Assembly (NCBI GenBank): GCA_934190785.1
Contig: CAKPTA010000005.1
Location: forward strand, 1 to 61,605
Length of the DNA stretch: 61,605 nt
Reading direction: 5' to 3'
Origin: an uncultured Bacilli bacterium
Lineage (GTDB): Bacteria > Bacillota_I > Bacilli_A > RF39 > UBA660
The notes below the pieces were generated by a model. It had not been told where the DNA came from, searched no databases, and was given only the letters and a program-made list of their open reading frames with translations. A program made the translations under genes and the position numbers. Positions 41,366 to 50,652 of this stretch are shown one piece after another (position 1 is the stretch's first letter; the number at the start of each line of letters is the position of its first letter).

Positions 41366-42421
41366 ATGAATAAAAAAGGGTTTGCCGCTACAGGTATTTT
41401 ATATACAATATTAGTTTTATTTATTTTACTTATGATGGGAATATTGACTATGTTATATAGTAGAAATAGTCTTTTAGATACTATCAAAAAAAATGTAAAA
41501 AATGAAATAATAAATGGTAATACATGTTCTAATCTGGTAGGAACAGTATGGAATTTTGATTATACAGGAAATGAACAAACATTTACTGTACCATGTAATG
41601 GTACTTATAAACTAGAAACTTGGGGAGCAGAGGGAGCAACTGATTCTTCAACTTATCATGGTGGATATGGAGCATATGCGAATGGACAAATTGTATTTAA
41701 ATCAGGTGAAAAAAAGTATATTTATGTTGGTGAAAAAGGTAAAAATATAAATACAATGAGGGAGTCTGGGATAGCCCTATCATATCCTAATGGAGGTTCA
41801 GTTTATTCAAGCGGTAATTCTTCATATGATATAACATATAGTTCTGGTGGAGCTTCAACTCATATATCATCTAAAAGTGGTCTTATAGCAGAGTTATCTT
41901 CATCAAAAGATTCTATTTTAATTGTTTCTGCTGGTGGCGGAGGTGCATCTGCTTGGTGGAATAAAGGAGATAATGGAGGCTCTGGCGGTGGAATTATAGG
42001 TTCTACTACGACTAATAATTTTCCCAATGCCGGTGTCACTAATAATCCAACAGGTGGAACACAATCACAAGGTGGACTTGGGGGCGGAAATTTAGATGGC
42101 GCTTCTGCTGACAAATGGCTAAATGGAATTTTTGGAATTGGTGGCGGTACTAGTGTAACCGCAACACAGAATGTTTCTGGAGCTGGTGGAGGTGGATATT
42201 ATGGTGGAGGAGCTTCTTGGGGTGGTTCTGGAGCTGGTGGTTCATCTTATATTGGAAACTCTCTTTTAACAAATAAAGCAATGTATTGTTATAATTGTAC
42301 AGAGTCAAGTAGTGTTTCTACTAAAACTGTTTCAACTACGTGTACTAATAGTACACCAACATCTAATTGTGCTAAAAAGGGCAATGGTTATGCAAAAATT
42401 ACATTTGTATCTTTAAGTTAA
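41366..42421 (+). CDS. prepilin-like N-terminus with glycine-rich surface domain
   Basis: 351 aa. MNKKGFAATGILYTILVLFILLMMGIL resembles a class-3 signal (KKGF + hydrophobic helix; Ala instead of Thr-Leu-x-Glu, so the usual Glu5 is missing). Then comes a beta-rich domain with a Gly-rich core (TWGAEGAT, SAGGGGASAWWN, GAGGGGYYGGGASWGGSGAGG, quoted in part) and Cys-rich end (YCYNCTE, TTCTNSTPTSNC). This layout matches Gly-rich surface proteins of gut Bacillota. Probably exported and membrane-anchored; function unknown. Confidence 0.65.
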   Translation: MNKKGFAATGILYTILVLFILLMMGILTMLYSRNSLLDTIKKNVKNEIINGNTCSNLVGTVWNFDYTGNEQTFTVPCNGTYKLETWGAEGATDSSTYHGGYGAYANGQIVFKSGEKKYIYVGEKGKNINTMRESGIALSYPNGGSVYSSGNSSYDITYSSGGASTHISSKSGLIAELSSSKDSILIVSAGGGGASAWWNKGDNGGSGGGIIGSTTTNNFPNAGVTNNPTGGTQSQGGLGGGNLDGASADKWLNGIFGIGGGTSVTATQNVSGAGGGGYYGGGASWGGSGAGGSSYIGNSLLTNKAMYCYNCTESSSVSTKTVSTTCTNSTPTSNCAKKGNGYAKITFVSLS

Positions 42422-42470
42422 TATAGGTTAAACCTATATTTTTTTATAAAAAAAACACTTATGTGTTTTC
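42420..42470. terminator. terminators between the convergent surface-protein and clpP genes
   Basis: ATATAGGTT-AA-ACCTATAT with T7 (42421-42446) serves the plus strand. AAAACAC-TTAT-GTGTTTT (about 42452-42469) serves clpP. Confidence 0.75.
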
Positions 42471-43037
42471 TAAAATTTTATCTATTAGTCCATAATCTAA
42501 GGCTTCTTTTGCACTTAGAAAATAATCTCTTTCAGTATCTTTTTCTACTATTTTTATATCTTTTCCTGTATTTTTTGCTAGCATGTTATTTAGTTTATCT
42601 TTTAATTTTAAAATTCTTTCAGCAGCTATTTTTATTTCTGTTGCCTGTCCCTGCGCACCACCTAGTGGTTGGTGTATCATAACCTCGCTGTTTGGTAGGC
42701 AGTATCTTTTTCCTTTTTTTCCACTTGATAGTAGAAATGCTCCCATACTAGCAGCCATTCCAACGCATATTGTTGAAACATCTGATTTTATAAAATTCAT
42801 AGTATCATATATTGCCATTCCGGCCGTTACGCTTCCGCCAGGTGAATTAATATATATACTTATATCATCATGGTTAAGTGAATCTAGGTATAATAATTCT
42901 GCTACAATGGTATTTGAATTCATATCATCAATTTCTCCGCATAAAATAATAATACGATCTTTGAGTAATCTTGAATAAATATCGTAAACTCTCTCTCCGT
43001 TATTGTTTTTTTCGATAACAGTTGGAACTAAACTCAT
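42459..43037 (-). CDS. clpP: ATP-dependent Clp protease proteolytic subunit
   Basis: 192 aa serine protease. Catalytic Ser in GMAASMGAFLLS, His in SEVMIHQPLGGAQGQ, Asp in KDTERDYFLSAKEA; INSPGGSVTAG forms the substrate strand. Length and processing site (N-terminal MSLVPTVIE) are typical. It works with ClpX/ClpC ATPases, not seen here. Confidence 0.97.
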   Translation of the reverse strand: MSLVPTVIEKNNNGERVYDIYSRLLKDRIIILCGEIDDMNSNTIVAELLYLDSLNHDDISIYINSPGGSVTAGMAIYDTMNFIKSDVSTICVGMAASMGAFLLSSGKKGKRYCLPNSEVMIHQPLGGAQGQATEIKIAAERILKLKDKLNNMLAKNTGKDIKIVEKDTERDYFLSAKEALDYGLIDKILENT

Positions 43038-43152
43038 AAAATCACCCTTTCTAAGATTATGATAGTTTTTTTTTCAAATATTATTCAATAAAAGATGTGA
43101 CAAAATATGTATTTTTTGGTATTATGTATATAGCATAGAATAGAGGGATAAA

Positions 43153-44814
43153 ATGGCTAGAAAGATTAGTATAAATTTTAGAGATTTAGAAACAATAGAA
43201 GTAGATGCAGGTACAACTTTGCAAGAAATAGCTAAACACTTTAAACATTATTTTAATTATCCTATTTTAGTTGGAAAAGTTGATAATCACATTACTTCTT
43301 TAAATGAGATTATAACAAGGAGCGCTAAAATAGATTTGTATGATTTAAGTACAGGTCTAGGTAATGAAGTATATGGCAGAACATGTCAATTTTTACTTGT
43401 TATTGCTGTAAAAAAATTATTTGGAGATGATGCCAACCTTGTTATAGAATATTCAATTGATAAAGGATTTTATTGTGAAATAGAAGGTGTAAAGTTTGAT
43501 AAGCCACTTCTTAATGATTTAGAAAATGAAATAAAAAAACTTGTTAAATTGGATTTAATTATTAATAAGGTAAGTGTATCTAGATATGACGCAATTAAAT
43601 ACTTTAAGGGTAAAAAACAAATTGATAAGGTTAAGGTTTTAAAGTATATCAGTAATAGTTATATTAATTTATATCGTATTGATGATGTGTATGATTATTT
43701 CTATGGTGAGCTTTCATATAGTACAGGATTAATTACAGACTTTAAACTTACATATATAAAGAATAATGGTTTTGTTTTGAGTTATCCAAGTGTTTATAAT
43801 CCAGAGTGCACGCTTGATTATGTTCATCATGAATTGTTATTTGATGCTTTTCTTGATTATACTAAATGGGGGAAACTATTAGGTGTTAGTAATGCTGCTG
43901 ATTTAAATGAAGTAATTTCAACTGGTAAGTATGATGAATTTATTCGTTTATCAGAGGCATATTATAATAATCAATTATCTATGGCCGCTGATCAAATTTA
44001 TGAGAGAAAAGGTAGTGTAAAGATTGTTTTAATAGCTGGTCCATCATCGTCTGGTAAGACAACAACAGCAAAAAAACTTTCTGTATGCTTACAAGCTAAA
44101 GGATTTAAAACACATCAAATATCAATAGATGATTATTTCTTTGATAGAGATAAAACACCTGTTTTGGAAAATGGTGAACTTGATACTGAGTCTTTGAATG
44201 CTGTTGATGTTACACTTTTTAATAAGCATTTAACTAGATTATTAGAAGGTAAGAAAGTAGAACTTCCTGAATATAATTTTTTAATTGGTAAAAGAGAGTA
44301 TAATGGTAAAGTGTTAGAACTTCATGATAATGATATTATTATTATTGAAGGTCTTCATGGAATGAATGATGATCTTACGATGTCAATTGAAAGAAAGAAT
44401 AAGTTTAAGATTTATATAAGTCCACTTACACAACTTAATATTGATAATCATAATCGTATTCATACTAGCGATACTAGAAAATTAAGACGAATAGTAAGAG
44501 ATAATAGATACCGCTCTTATAATGCAGAACATACTCTTACTATGTGGAAAAACATTCGTGAGGGTGAAGAAAAATATATATTCCCATATCAAGATGATGC
44601 AGACATAATGATTAATTCGTCACTTATGTATGAGATTGCCGTATTAAAAACTTATGCAGAGCCTTTATTATTCTCTGTACCTGAATCATCTAGCGTATAT
44701 CCAGAGGCTTTGAGGCTTATCAACTTTCTTAGAAATTTCTTGCCTATGCCTAGTGATCATGTGCCTGAGGATTCTGTTCTTCGTGAGTTTATAGGTGGAA
44801 GTTGTTTTAAATAA
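43153..44814 (+). CDS. uridine-kinase-like protein with TGS and ThrRS/AlaRS second-domain-like parts
   Basis: 553 aa. A TGS-like N-terminus (ISINFRDLETIEVDAGTTLQEI, quoted in part) is followed by a segment resembling the ThrRS additional domain, then a PRK/uridine-kinase domain (from about 285) with Walker A LIAGPSSSGKTTTA, QISIDDYFFDRDKTP, IIIIEGLHGMND and RKLRRIVRDNRYR. This composite is widespread in Bacillota and often annotated as nucleoside kinase; the true substrate is not established. 14 bp before gapA, so perhaps cotranscribed. Confidence 0.88.
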   Translation: MARKISINFRDLETIEVDAGTTLQEIAKHFKHYFNYPILVGKVDNHITSLNEIITRSAKIDLYDLSTGLGNEVYGRTCQFLLVIAVKKLFGDDANLVIEYSIDKGFYCEIEGVKFDKPLLNDLENEIKKLVKLDLIINKVSVSRYDAIKYFKGKKQIDKVKVLKYISNSYINLYRIDDVYDYFYGELSYSTGLITDFKLTYIKNNGFVLSYPSVYNPECTLDYVHHELLFDAFLDYTKWGKLLGVSNAADLNEVISTGKYDEFIRLSEAYYNNQLSMAADQIYERKGSVKIVLIAGPSSSGKTTTAKKLSVCLQAKGFKTHQISIDDYFFDRDKTPVLENGELDTESLNAVDVTLFNKHLTRLLEGKKVELPEYNFLIGKREYNGKVLELHDNDIIIIEGLHGMNDDLTMSIERKNKFKIYISPLTQLNIDNHNRIHTSDTRKLRRIVRDNRYRSYNAEHTLTMWKNIREGEEKYIFPYQDDADIMINSSLMYEIAVLKTYAEPLLFSVPESSSVYPEALRLINFLRNFLPMPSDHVPEDSVLREFIGGSCFK

Positions 44815-44828
44815 TAGGAGGAATTTAA

Positions 44829-45842
44829 ATGATAAAAGTAGCAATTAATGGATTTGGAAGAATTGGAAGATTAGTATTTCGTATAATGGAAGAAAATCCT
44901 AATATTGAAGTTGTAGCAATTAATGATTTAACTAATGCAGAACAACTTGCTTATTTATTAAAATATGATACATCTCATCGTAATTATCGTGTTGATGAGA
45001 TTAGTTTTGATGATGAAAATATAATTATTGGTGGGAGAAAAGTTAGGGTGTATGCGGAACTTGATCCTAAGAATTTACCTTGGGGTAAGCTTGATATAGA
45101 TGAGGTTTTTGAGTGCACTGGTAAGTTCACATCAAAAGAAAGTGCTTATGCTCATATAGAAGCAGGTGCTAAAAAAGTTATTATTTCGGCTCCTGCTAAG
45201 GGAGACTTAAAAACTATTGTTTATAACGTAAATCATGATATATTAGATGGTACTGAGACAGTTATTAGTGCTGCTTCTTGTACGACTAATTGTCTAGCTC
45301 CAGTATGTAAGGTTTTGAATGATGAATTTGGAATTGTAAAAGGATATATGACAACAATTCATGCATATACAAACGATCAAGCAACACTTGATGTTGCTCA
45401 TAAAAAAGGTATTTTAGCACGTAGAGGTAGAGCTGCTGCAAGTAATATTGTACCATCAAGTACAGGAGCAGCTAGCGCTATTGGACTTGTAATACCAGCT
45501 TTAGCTAATAAGATGAGTGGAAGTGCTATGCGTGTTCCAACTACGACAGGTTCACTTATTGATTTATCACTTGAACTTTCTAAAAATGTAAGTGCTACTG
45601 AAATTAATAATGCTTTTAAAAATCATATAAGTGAAACACTTGGTTATACTGAAGATCCAATTGTTTCGAGTGATATTATAGGGTCACACTTAGGAGGACT
45701 TGTAGACGGTCTTTTAACATCCGTATTAGAAGTAGATGGGAAACAACTCGTTAAAGTAGTTGCTTGGTATGATAATGAAATGAGTTATAGTGCTCAGATG
45801 GTTAGAACAGCTTTATATTTAGGTAAATTTTTAGAAAAATAA
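44829..45842 (+). CDS. gapA: glyceraldehyde-3-phosphate dehydrogenase
   Basis: 337 aa. NGFGRIGRL (NAD-binding), the catalytic Cys in SAASCTTNCLAP, His in TIHAYTNDQ, KKGILARRGRAAASNIVPSSTGAA (quoted in part ASNIVPSSTGAA) and WYDNEMSYSAQM. The gene product makes 1,3-bisphosphoglycerate for pgk, which lies 560 bp downstream behind a prepilin gene. TAGGAGGAATTTAA is a strong ribosome binding site. Confidence 0.97.
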   Translation: MIKVAINGFGRIGRLVFRIMEENPNIEVVAINDLTNAEQLAYLLKYDTSHRNYRVDEISFDDENIIIGGRKVRVYAELDPKNLPWGKLDIDEVFECTGKFTSKESAYAHIEAGAKKVIISAPAKGDLKTIVYNVNHDILDGTETVISAASCTTNCLAPVCKVLNDEFGIVKGYMTTIHAYTNDQATLDVAHKKGILARRGRAAASNIVPSSTGAASAIGLVIPALANKMSGSAMRVPTTTGSLIDLSLELSKNVSATEINNAFKNHISETLGYTEDPIVSSDIIGSHLGGLVDGLLTSVLEVDGKQLVKVVAWYDNEMSYSAQMVRTALYLGKFLEK

Positions 45843-45986
45843 AATATAAAAATTAAAAAGATTGAATATTTATAGATGACATTATTGGGACTATACTTAT
45901 TTAACTAAATAAAATTTGAAAATATTATTGTTTTAAATTATAACTTATGGTTATAATTTTTTTCTTATTGATGTTTTTTTGACCTC

Positions 45987-46015
45987 TTGAAAAAAGTTTT
46001 AATTCAGTATACAAT
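45987..46015 (+). promoter_or_regulatory. promoter of the prepilin-pgk operon
   Basis: TTGAAA (45987-45992), a 17-bp spacer and TACAAT (46010-46015). Confidence 0.6.
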
Positions 46016-46032
46016 GTTAGATAGGTGATTAT

Positions 46033-46401
46033 ATGAAAAATAAGGGGTTTACACTTATCGAAATGCTTGGAGTAATAACGCTTTTAGCAATTATTTTTGC
46101 GCTAGCATATCCAAATGCAATGGAAATGTTAGATAAAGGTAAGAAACAAGATTATGTTGAATTTGAAAAAACGGTTTCCTTAGCAAGTGAGGCATATATT
46201 AATTCAAATAGTAGTTTATCAATGCCAAATAGTGGAGAGACATTGAAAATTAAAATTTCTGATCTTATGAGCAGCGGCTTTTTAAGTACAAATGTTATGA
46301 ACCCTAAAACGAAAAAAACTGTTAGCGAAACGCCTAATGCTTTTATAGTTGTTTCTAAGGATTCAAGTGGTAATATTACATATAGTGTAAGTGAGGGATA
46401 A
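46033..46401 (+). CDS. type IV prepilin-like protein
   Basis: 122 aa. MKNKGFTLIEMLGVITLLAI is a textbook class-3 signal (cleavage after KG, Glu5 in TLIE) and helix. The C-terminal half is small and polar (ISDLMSSGFLSTNVMNPKT), as in ComGC/pseudopilins. No pilus assembly genes (pilB/comGA, prepilin peptidase) are nearby. Its stop is 1 nt from the pgk start, so both are probably cotranscribed. Confidence 0.85.
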   Translation: MKNKGFTLIEMLGVITLLAIIFALAYPNAMEMLDKGKKQDYVEFEKTVSLASEAYINSNSSLSMPNSGETLKIKISDLMSSGFLSTNVMNPKTKKTVSETPNAFIVVSKDSSGNITYSVSEG

Positions 46402-46402
46402 A

Positions 46403-47587
46403 ATGAAAAAAACAATACGTGACTATGATTTAGCTGGTAAACGAGTTTTAATAAGAGTTGACTTTAATGTACCTCTTGATGGTGATAAAGTCCTTGATGA
46501 TTCTAGAATAAAAGCTAGTATTAAAACAATTTCTTATGCGATAGAAAATGGGGCTAAAGTAATTTTACTTTCTCATTTAGGAAGAGTTAAAAATGAATGT
46601 GACAAAACTAAGTATAATCTTAAATACGTTGTTAGTTCACTTGAAAAAAATTTAGGTAAAAGTGTCTTATTTTCAGAACAAACAAGAGGAAATGAACTTG
46701 AAGAGATGGTTTTTGGAATGCATGATGGAGATGTATTATTAGTTCAGAATACAAGATATGAAGATGTACCTAATAATCTTGAGAGTGGTTGTGATGAAGA
46801 TTTAGGAAAATATTGGGCTAGTTTAGGAGATATTTTTATTAATGATGCTTTTGGAACAAGTCATAGAAGACATGCTTCTAATGTCGGAGTAGCATCTAAT
46901 ATTCCAAATGGAATTGGATTTTTAGTTGAAGATGAAATTAATACTTTTAATAAATTAATGACATCAGAAGCTCGCCCATTTACAGTTATTTTGGGTGGAA
47001 GTAAAGTTAGTGATAAGATTGAAGTAATTAATTCTTTAGTTTTAAAAGCTGATTATATTTTAATAGGCGGAGGAATGGCTTATACATTTCTTTATGCTAG
47101 CGGTATTAATGTTGGTTCTTCTCTTCTTGATTTAGAACATGTTCCTTTTTGTCGTGATATTTTGAAGAAATATCAAAATAAAATAATTTTACCAATTGAT
47201 TCTGTCGTGTCTAAAAGTATTGATGGTAAAATGGATAGTCATACATGCTTCATCAATGAAATTAAAAGTGATGAGATAGGTGTTGATATTGGATATAATA
47301 CAGTTAAATTATTTAAACAATATCTAAATTTAAGTAAAACCATTTTGTGGAACGGACCGGTTGGTATTTTTGAAGTTGATAGTTTTAATAAAGGTACAAT
47401 AGGTATACTTGATGCATTAAAAGATATAGATGCTCTTAAAGTATCCGGTGGTGGTGACACAACTTCTGCAATCGAAAGATTTGGATATCATGATGCGTTT
47501 ACTCATATATCTACAGGTGGAGGAGCTACACTTGAGTTGTTGGAGGGACGTATTCTTCCTGGAATAGAGGTTATTGATGAAAAATAG
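46403..47587 (+). CDS. pgk: phosphoglycerate kinase
   Basis: 394 aa from ATG 46403 (GAGGGATAAA). Glycolytic ATP-forming step. VLIRVDFNVPLD, LLSHLGRVK, FINDAFGTSHR, FTVILGGSKVSDKI, ILWNGPVGIFE and VSGGGDTTSAIERFG are all in place. The next gene starts within its last codons. Confidence 0.97.
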   Translation: MKKTIRDYDLAGKRVLIRVDFNVPLDGDKVLDDSRIKASIKTISYAIENGAKVILLSHLGRVKNECDKTKYNLKYVVSSLEKNLGKSVLFSEQTRGNELEEMVFGMHDGDVLLVQNTRYEDVPNNLESGCDEDLGKYWASLGDIFINDAFGTSHRRHASNVGVASNIPNGIGFLVEDEINTFNKLMTSEARPFTVILGGSKVSDKIEVINSLVLKADYILIGGGMAYTFLYASGINVGSSLLDLEHVPFCRDILKKYQNKIILPIDSVVSKSIDGKMDSHTCFINEIKSDEIGVDIGYNTVKLFKQYLNLSKTILWNGPVGIFEVDSFNKGTIGILDALKDIDALKVSGGGDTTSAIERFGYHDAFTHISTGGGATLELLEGRILPGIEVIDEK

Positions 47588-48590
47588 TAAAATTCGTTCA
47601 GTTTTAAATTTTTTACTTTTATTTGCATTTACAGCTATTGTTCTTTATTTTTCATTAAAAGATAATTATGAAATGATTATTAAACAAATAACTTCGATGA
47701 ATATTTTCTTTATTTTAATTTCATTTTGTCTATTATTCTTATACTGGTTATTTAGAATTATAACAGTTCATAATTTAGCTCTTCACTTTAATTCAAATTA
47801 TTCTTTTAAAAATGCAGTATATTTAGTTCTTGAAACAACTTTCTTTCATGCTGTAACACCATTTTCTTCAGGTGGACAACCTTATGAAATCTATTCTCTT
47901 ACTAAATCTGATATAAAATTAACGGATGCGACTAATGTATCTATTCAAAATTTTATAGTGTATCAGCTTGCTTTAGTTATTTTAGGTGTTATAGCAATTT
48001 TTTCAAATCAACTTTTGCATTTGTTCCCATCTAACTCTTTATTACAAAAGTTAGTAACACTTGGATTTTTAATTAATACATTAGTAACTGTTTTTCTTTT
48101 TTTGATATCAATGGGTAGTCGTGTTAATCAAAAGATATTGAATTCTTTGATTCGCTTTTTAGGAAAAATACATATTATTAAGAATACTGATGAGGTATTA
48201 AATAGTACATCAAAGTATTTATCTGATTTTCATTCTGGTGCTAAAACATTATTTCGTGATAAACTTAATTTTGTTAAATTAGTCTGTCTTCAATTTGCGT
48301 CTTTATGTTCTCTTTATCTTATACCTTTTTTCTTATTTAAAGCTACAGGTAATACTCATGAATGTAATGCTTTTTATGCGATTATTACTAGTGCTTATGT
48401 TATGTTAATTGGTTCATTTGTACCAATTCCTGGTGGAACTGGCGGGTTAGAGTATGGCTTTGTAACTTTTTATTCTAATTTTTTTCCAAATAATTTAGTA
48501 ACAGCAGTTATGCTTGTTTGGCGTTTTGTCACATATTATTTTGGAATGATTTTAGGTGGTATTATTTTAACATTTAGAAAAAGGAAGTGA
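47577..48590 (+). CDS. flippase-like integral membrane protein (LPG synthase TM family)
   Basis: About 337 aa with eight hydrophobic helices. The family motifs are HAVTPFSSGGQPYEIY and PIPGGTGGLEYGF, as in YbhN/AglD2/MprF-N-terminal type proteins. ATG 47577 overlaps pgk by 11 bp. It precedes a GT4 glycosyltransferase by 3 bp, so a role in glycolipid transport or synthesis fits. Confidence 0.88.
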   Translation: MKNSKIRSVLNFLLLFAFTAIVLYFSLKDNYEMIIKQITSMNIFFILISFCLLFLYWLFRIITVHNLALHFNSNYSFKNAVYLVLETTFFHAVTPFSSGGQPYEIYSLTKSDIKLTDATNVSIQNFIVYQLALVILGVIAIFSNQLLHLFPSNSLLQKLVTLGFLINTLVTVFLFLISMGSRVNQKILNSLIRFLGKIHIIKNTDEVLNSTSKYLSDFHSGAKTLFRDKLNFVKLVCLQFASLCSLYLIPFFLFKATGNTHECNAFYAIITSAYVMLIGSFVPIPGGTGGLEYGFVTFYSNFFPNNLVTAVMLVWRFVTYYFGMILGGIILTFRKRK

Positions 48591-48593
48591 CTT

Positions 48594-49832
48594 ATGAGAG
48601 TTGGAATTTTTACAGATACTTATCCTCCATTTATTAATGGTGTATCAACTAGTATCTCAATGCTTGAAGCAGGCCTTAGGGCTTTAGGACATGAAGTTTA
48701 TATTGTTACTGTAAATCCGGATAATATGTCATATAAATATGAAGATGATGATAGAATTGTACGTATACCTGGAATTCCAATTGGAATATATGATTATAGA
48801 CTTACAGGTATTTATCCAATTAAAACGATCAATAAGATTAAATCATGGAAATTAGATGTTATTCATTCTCATACTGAATTTGGAATTGGAACATTTGCGC
48901 GTATTGTGGCTAAACAATTTGATATACCTTTAGTTCATACGTATCATACAATGTATGAAGATTATGTTCATTATATAACTCATGGTTATTTTGATAAATC
49001 AAGTAAAAAAATTGTAGAATATTTGACTAAGTTTTATTGTGATAAAACAGCGCGTGAGCTTATTGTCCCAAGTAAAAAAACTTATAATCTATTTAAAGAA
49101 AAATATAAGGTTGATAAAAATATTCATATTATTCCAACGGGAATAGATACAAAAAGGTTTGACTCTAGTGTGATGGATAAAAAAGAGTTGGAACAATTGA
49201 AACGTGATTTAAAAATAGGAAAAGATGACTTTATTCTTTTATATGTTGGAAGACTTGCTGAAGAAAAGAATGTTGAATTTTTACTTGAAAATCACGCTTT
49301 ATTAGCGAAACGTCATCCTAAGATTAAACTTATGATTGTTGGGAGTGGACCTGATTATGAAAAGTTTATCCATTACAGTGAAAAGTTGAAGATAATGAAA
49401 AATGTTATTTTTACTAACGCAATACCTTATAATGATATTCCAAAATATTATCAGTTAGCAGATGTATTTGTAACGGCATCAACAACTGAGACACAGGGCC
49501 TTACTTTAATTGAAGCAATGGCTTCAAGTATACCTGTTGTTTGTATTGATGACTCAAGTTTTAATAATTTTGTTGTGAATGATTTAAATGGTTATTTGTT
49601 CCATAATAGTGAAGAGTATATTGATAGTATTGTTGGTATTTATAAAAATCCTCAAAAATTAAAAAGTTTATCTAAACAAGCTTTGATTTCAAGTGAAGCT
49701 TATTCACTTAAATATTTTGCACTAAAAGTACAAGATGTATATCTAAGTGCGATTGAAGGTAGTAAGAATAACAATAAATTTATAGATAAAATAGTTGGTT
49801 TTATAAAGGGAGGATTAAATGGAAAAGAATAA
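48594..49832 (+). CDS. GT4 glycosyltransferase, diacylglycerol glucosyltransferase-like
   Basis: 412 aa. FTDTYPPFINGVSTSISMLE at the N-terminus, IHSHTEFGIG, LLYVGRLAEEKN and the nucleotide-sugar motif TTETQGLTLIEAMASSIPVV. This is the opening and E-x7-E motif of 1,2-diacylglycerol 3-glucosyltransferases that make membrane glycolipids and LTA anchors. It overlaps tpiA by 14 bp. Confidence 0.9.
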   Translation: MRVGIFTDTYPPFINGVSTSISMLEAGLRALGHEVYIVTVNPDNMSYKYEDDDRIVRIPGIPIGIYDYRLTGIYPIKTINKIKSWKLDVIHSHTEFGIGTFARIVAKQFDIPLVHTYHTMYEDYVHYITHGYFDKSSKKIVEYLTKFYCDKTARELIVPSKKTYNLFKEKYKVDKNIHIIPTGIDTKRFDSSVMDKKELEQLKRDLKIGKDDFILLYVGRLAEEKNVEFLLENHALLAKRHPKIKLMIVGSGPDYEKFIHYSEKLKIMKNVIFTNAIPYNDIPKYYQLADVFVTASTTETQGLTLIEAMASSIPVVCIDDSSFNNFVVNDLNGYLFHNSEEYIDSIVGIYKNPQKLKSLSKQALISSEAYSLKYFALKVQDVYLSAIEGSKNNNKFIDKIVGFIKGGLNGKE

Positions 49833-50544
49833 ATATGTGGTTGGAAATATGAAGATGATGATGAATTCATCAGATTTAGTTGGATATTTAAAGAAGGTAA
49901 ATTCATCTATTATTAGTGATCATGTTATTTTGTGTCCAACTAGTATATATACGCCTTATTTTTTAAAACAATATTATAAAGTAGGACTTCAAAATGTTTA
50001 TTTTGATAGTGGTGCGTATACAGGAGAAGTATCTCCTTTTCAAGCTAAAAGCTTAGGTATTAGTTGTACTCTTGTTGGACATAGTGATAGACGTATTAAT
50101 TTTAAGGAAACTGATACTGTTGTTAATAAGAAAATATTAACATCTCTTGATGCAGGACTTTCTGTTATTTTATGTATTGGTGAGACCTTAGAAGAACATG
50201 AGTTATTGAAGACGGATCGTGTACTAAAAAAGCAGATAACTTATGCTCTTAGGTATGTTAAAGATTTAAGCCGTATTATGATAGCTTATGAACCTGTATG
50301 GGCAATTGGAACGAAAAAATTTCCAAAACCTGATTCAATAGAGGCTTCAATTCGTTACATAAAAGATATTATAGAGAAAGAATATGATTATACTGATATG
50401 AAAGTTTTGTACGGTGGAAGTGTTGATGCGAAAAATATAAAATCTATAGCAAGTGTACCTAATTTAGATGGAGTTCTTGTTGGTAGTGCAAGTTGTAATG
50501 CAGATGAATTTTTAAAGATTATAGAAGTTGTTTTAGGGGAATAA
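49819..50544 (+). CDS. tpiA: triose-phosphate isomerase
   Basis: 241 aa. The catalytic Lys is in VVGNMKMMM (usually GNWKMN; Trp replaced by Met and Asn by Met), His in LVGHSDRR, Glu in IMIAYEPVWAIGT, and the phosphate loop in VLYGGSVDAKNI. All catalytic residues remain. It is the last gene of the pgk operon. Confidence 0.95.
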   Translation: MEKNKYVVGNMKMMMNSSDLVGYLKKVNSSIISDHVILCPTSIYTPYFLKQYYKVGLQNVYFDSGAYTGEVSPFQAKSLGISCTLVGHSDRRINFKETDTVVNKKILTSLDAGLSVILCIGETLEEHELLKTDRVLKKQITYALRYVKDLSRIMIAYEPVWAIGTKKFPKPDSIEASIRYIKDIIEKEYDYTDMKVLYGGSVDAKNIKSIASVPNLDGVLVGSASCNADEFLKIIEVVLGE

Positions 50545-50556
50545 CTTCTTTTTCTA

Positions 50557-50564
50557 TTCGACAA
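50557..50564. promoter_or_regulatory. Spo0A box upstream of spo0A
   Basis: TTCGACAA is the exact reverse complement of the 0A-box TTGTCGAA. It suggests autoregulation of spo0A. Confidence 0.55.
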
Positions 50565-50604
50565 AATTAGAATTTTTTCACTCTAGCAAAAAAATGGCGA
50601 AGTA

Positions 50605-50612
50605 TGTATAAT
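50605..50612 (+). promoter_or_regulatory. -10 element of spo0A
   Basis: TATAAT at 50607-50612 preceded by TG; no clear -35. A sigma-H promoter could not be identified. Confidence 0.4.
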
Positions 50613-50652
50613 ATCAAATATAGGCAGTACGTTATTTGAAAAGGAGAAGAAT

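Noticed and set aside
41860..42114. Minus-strand ORF over the glycine-rich gene
   Set aside because: A proline-rich shadow of glycine codons with no ribosome binding site.
50581..50595. Shared CACTCTAGCA upstream of spo0A and of the first SASP gene as a sporulation motif
   Set aside because: Only ten bases in two places at different distances from the promoters; no known regulator fits and chance is not excluded.
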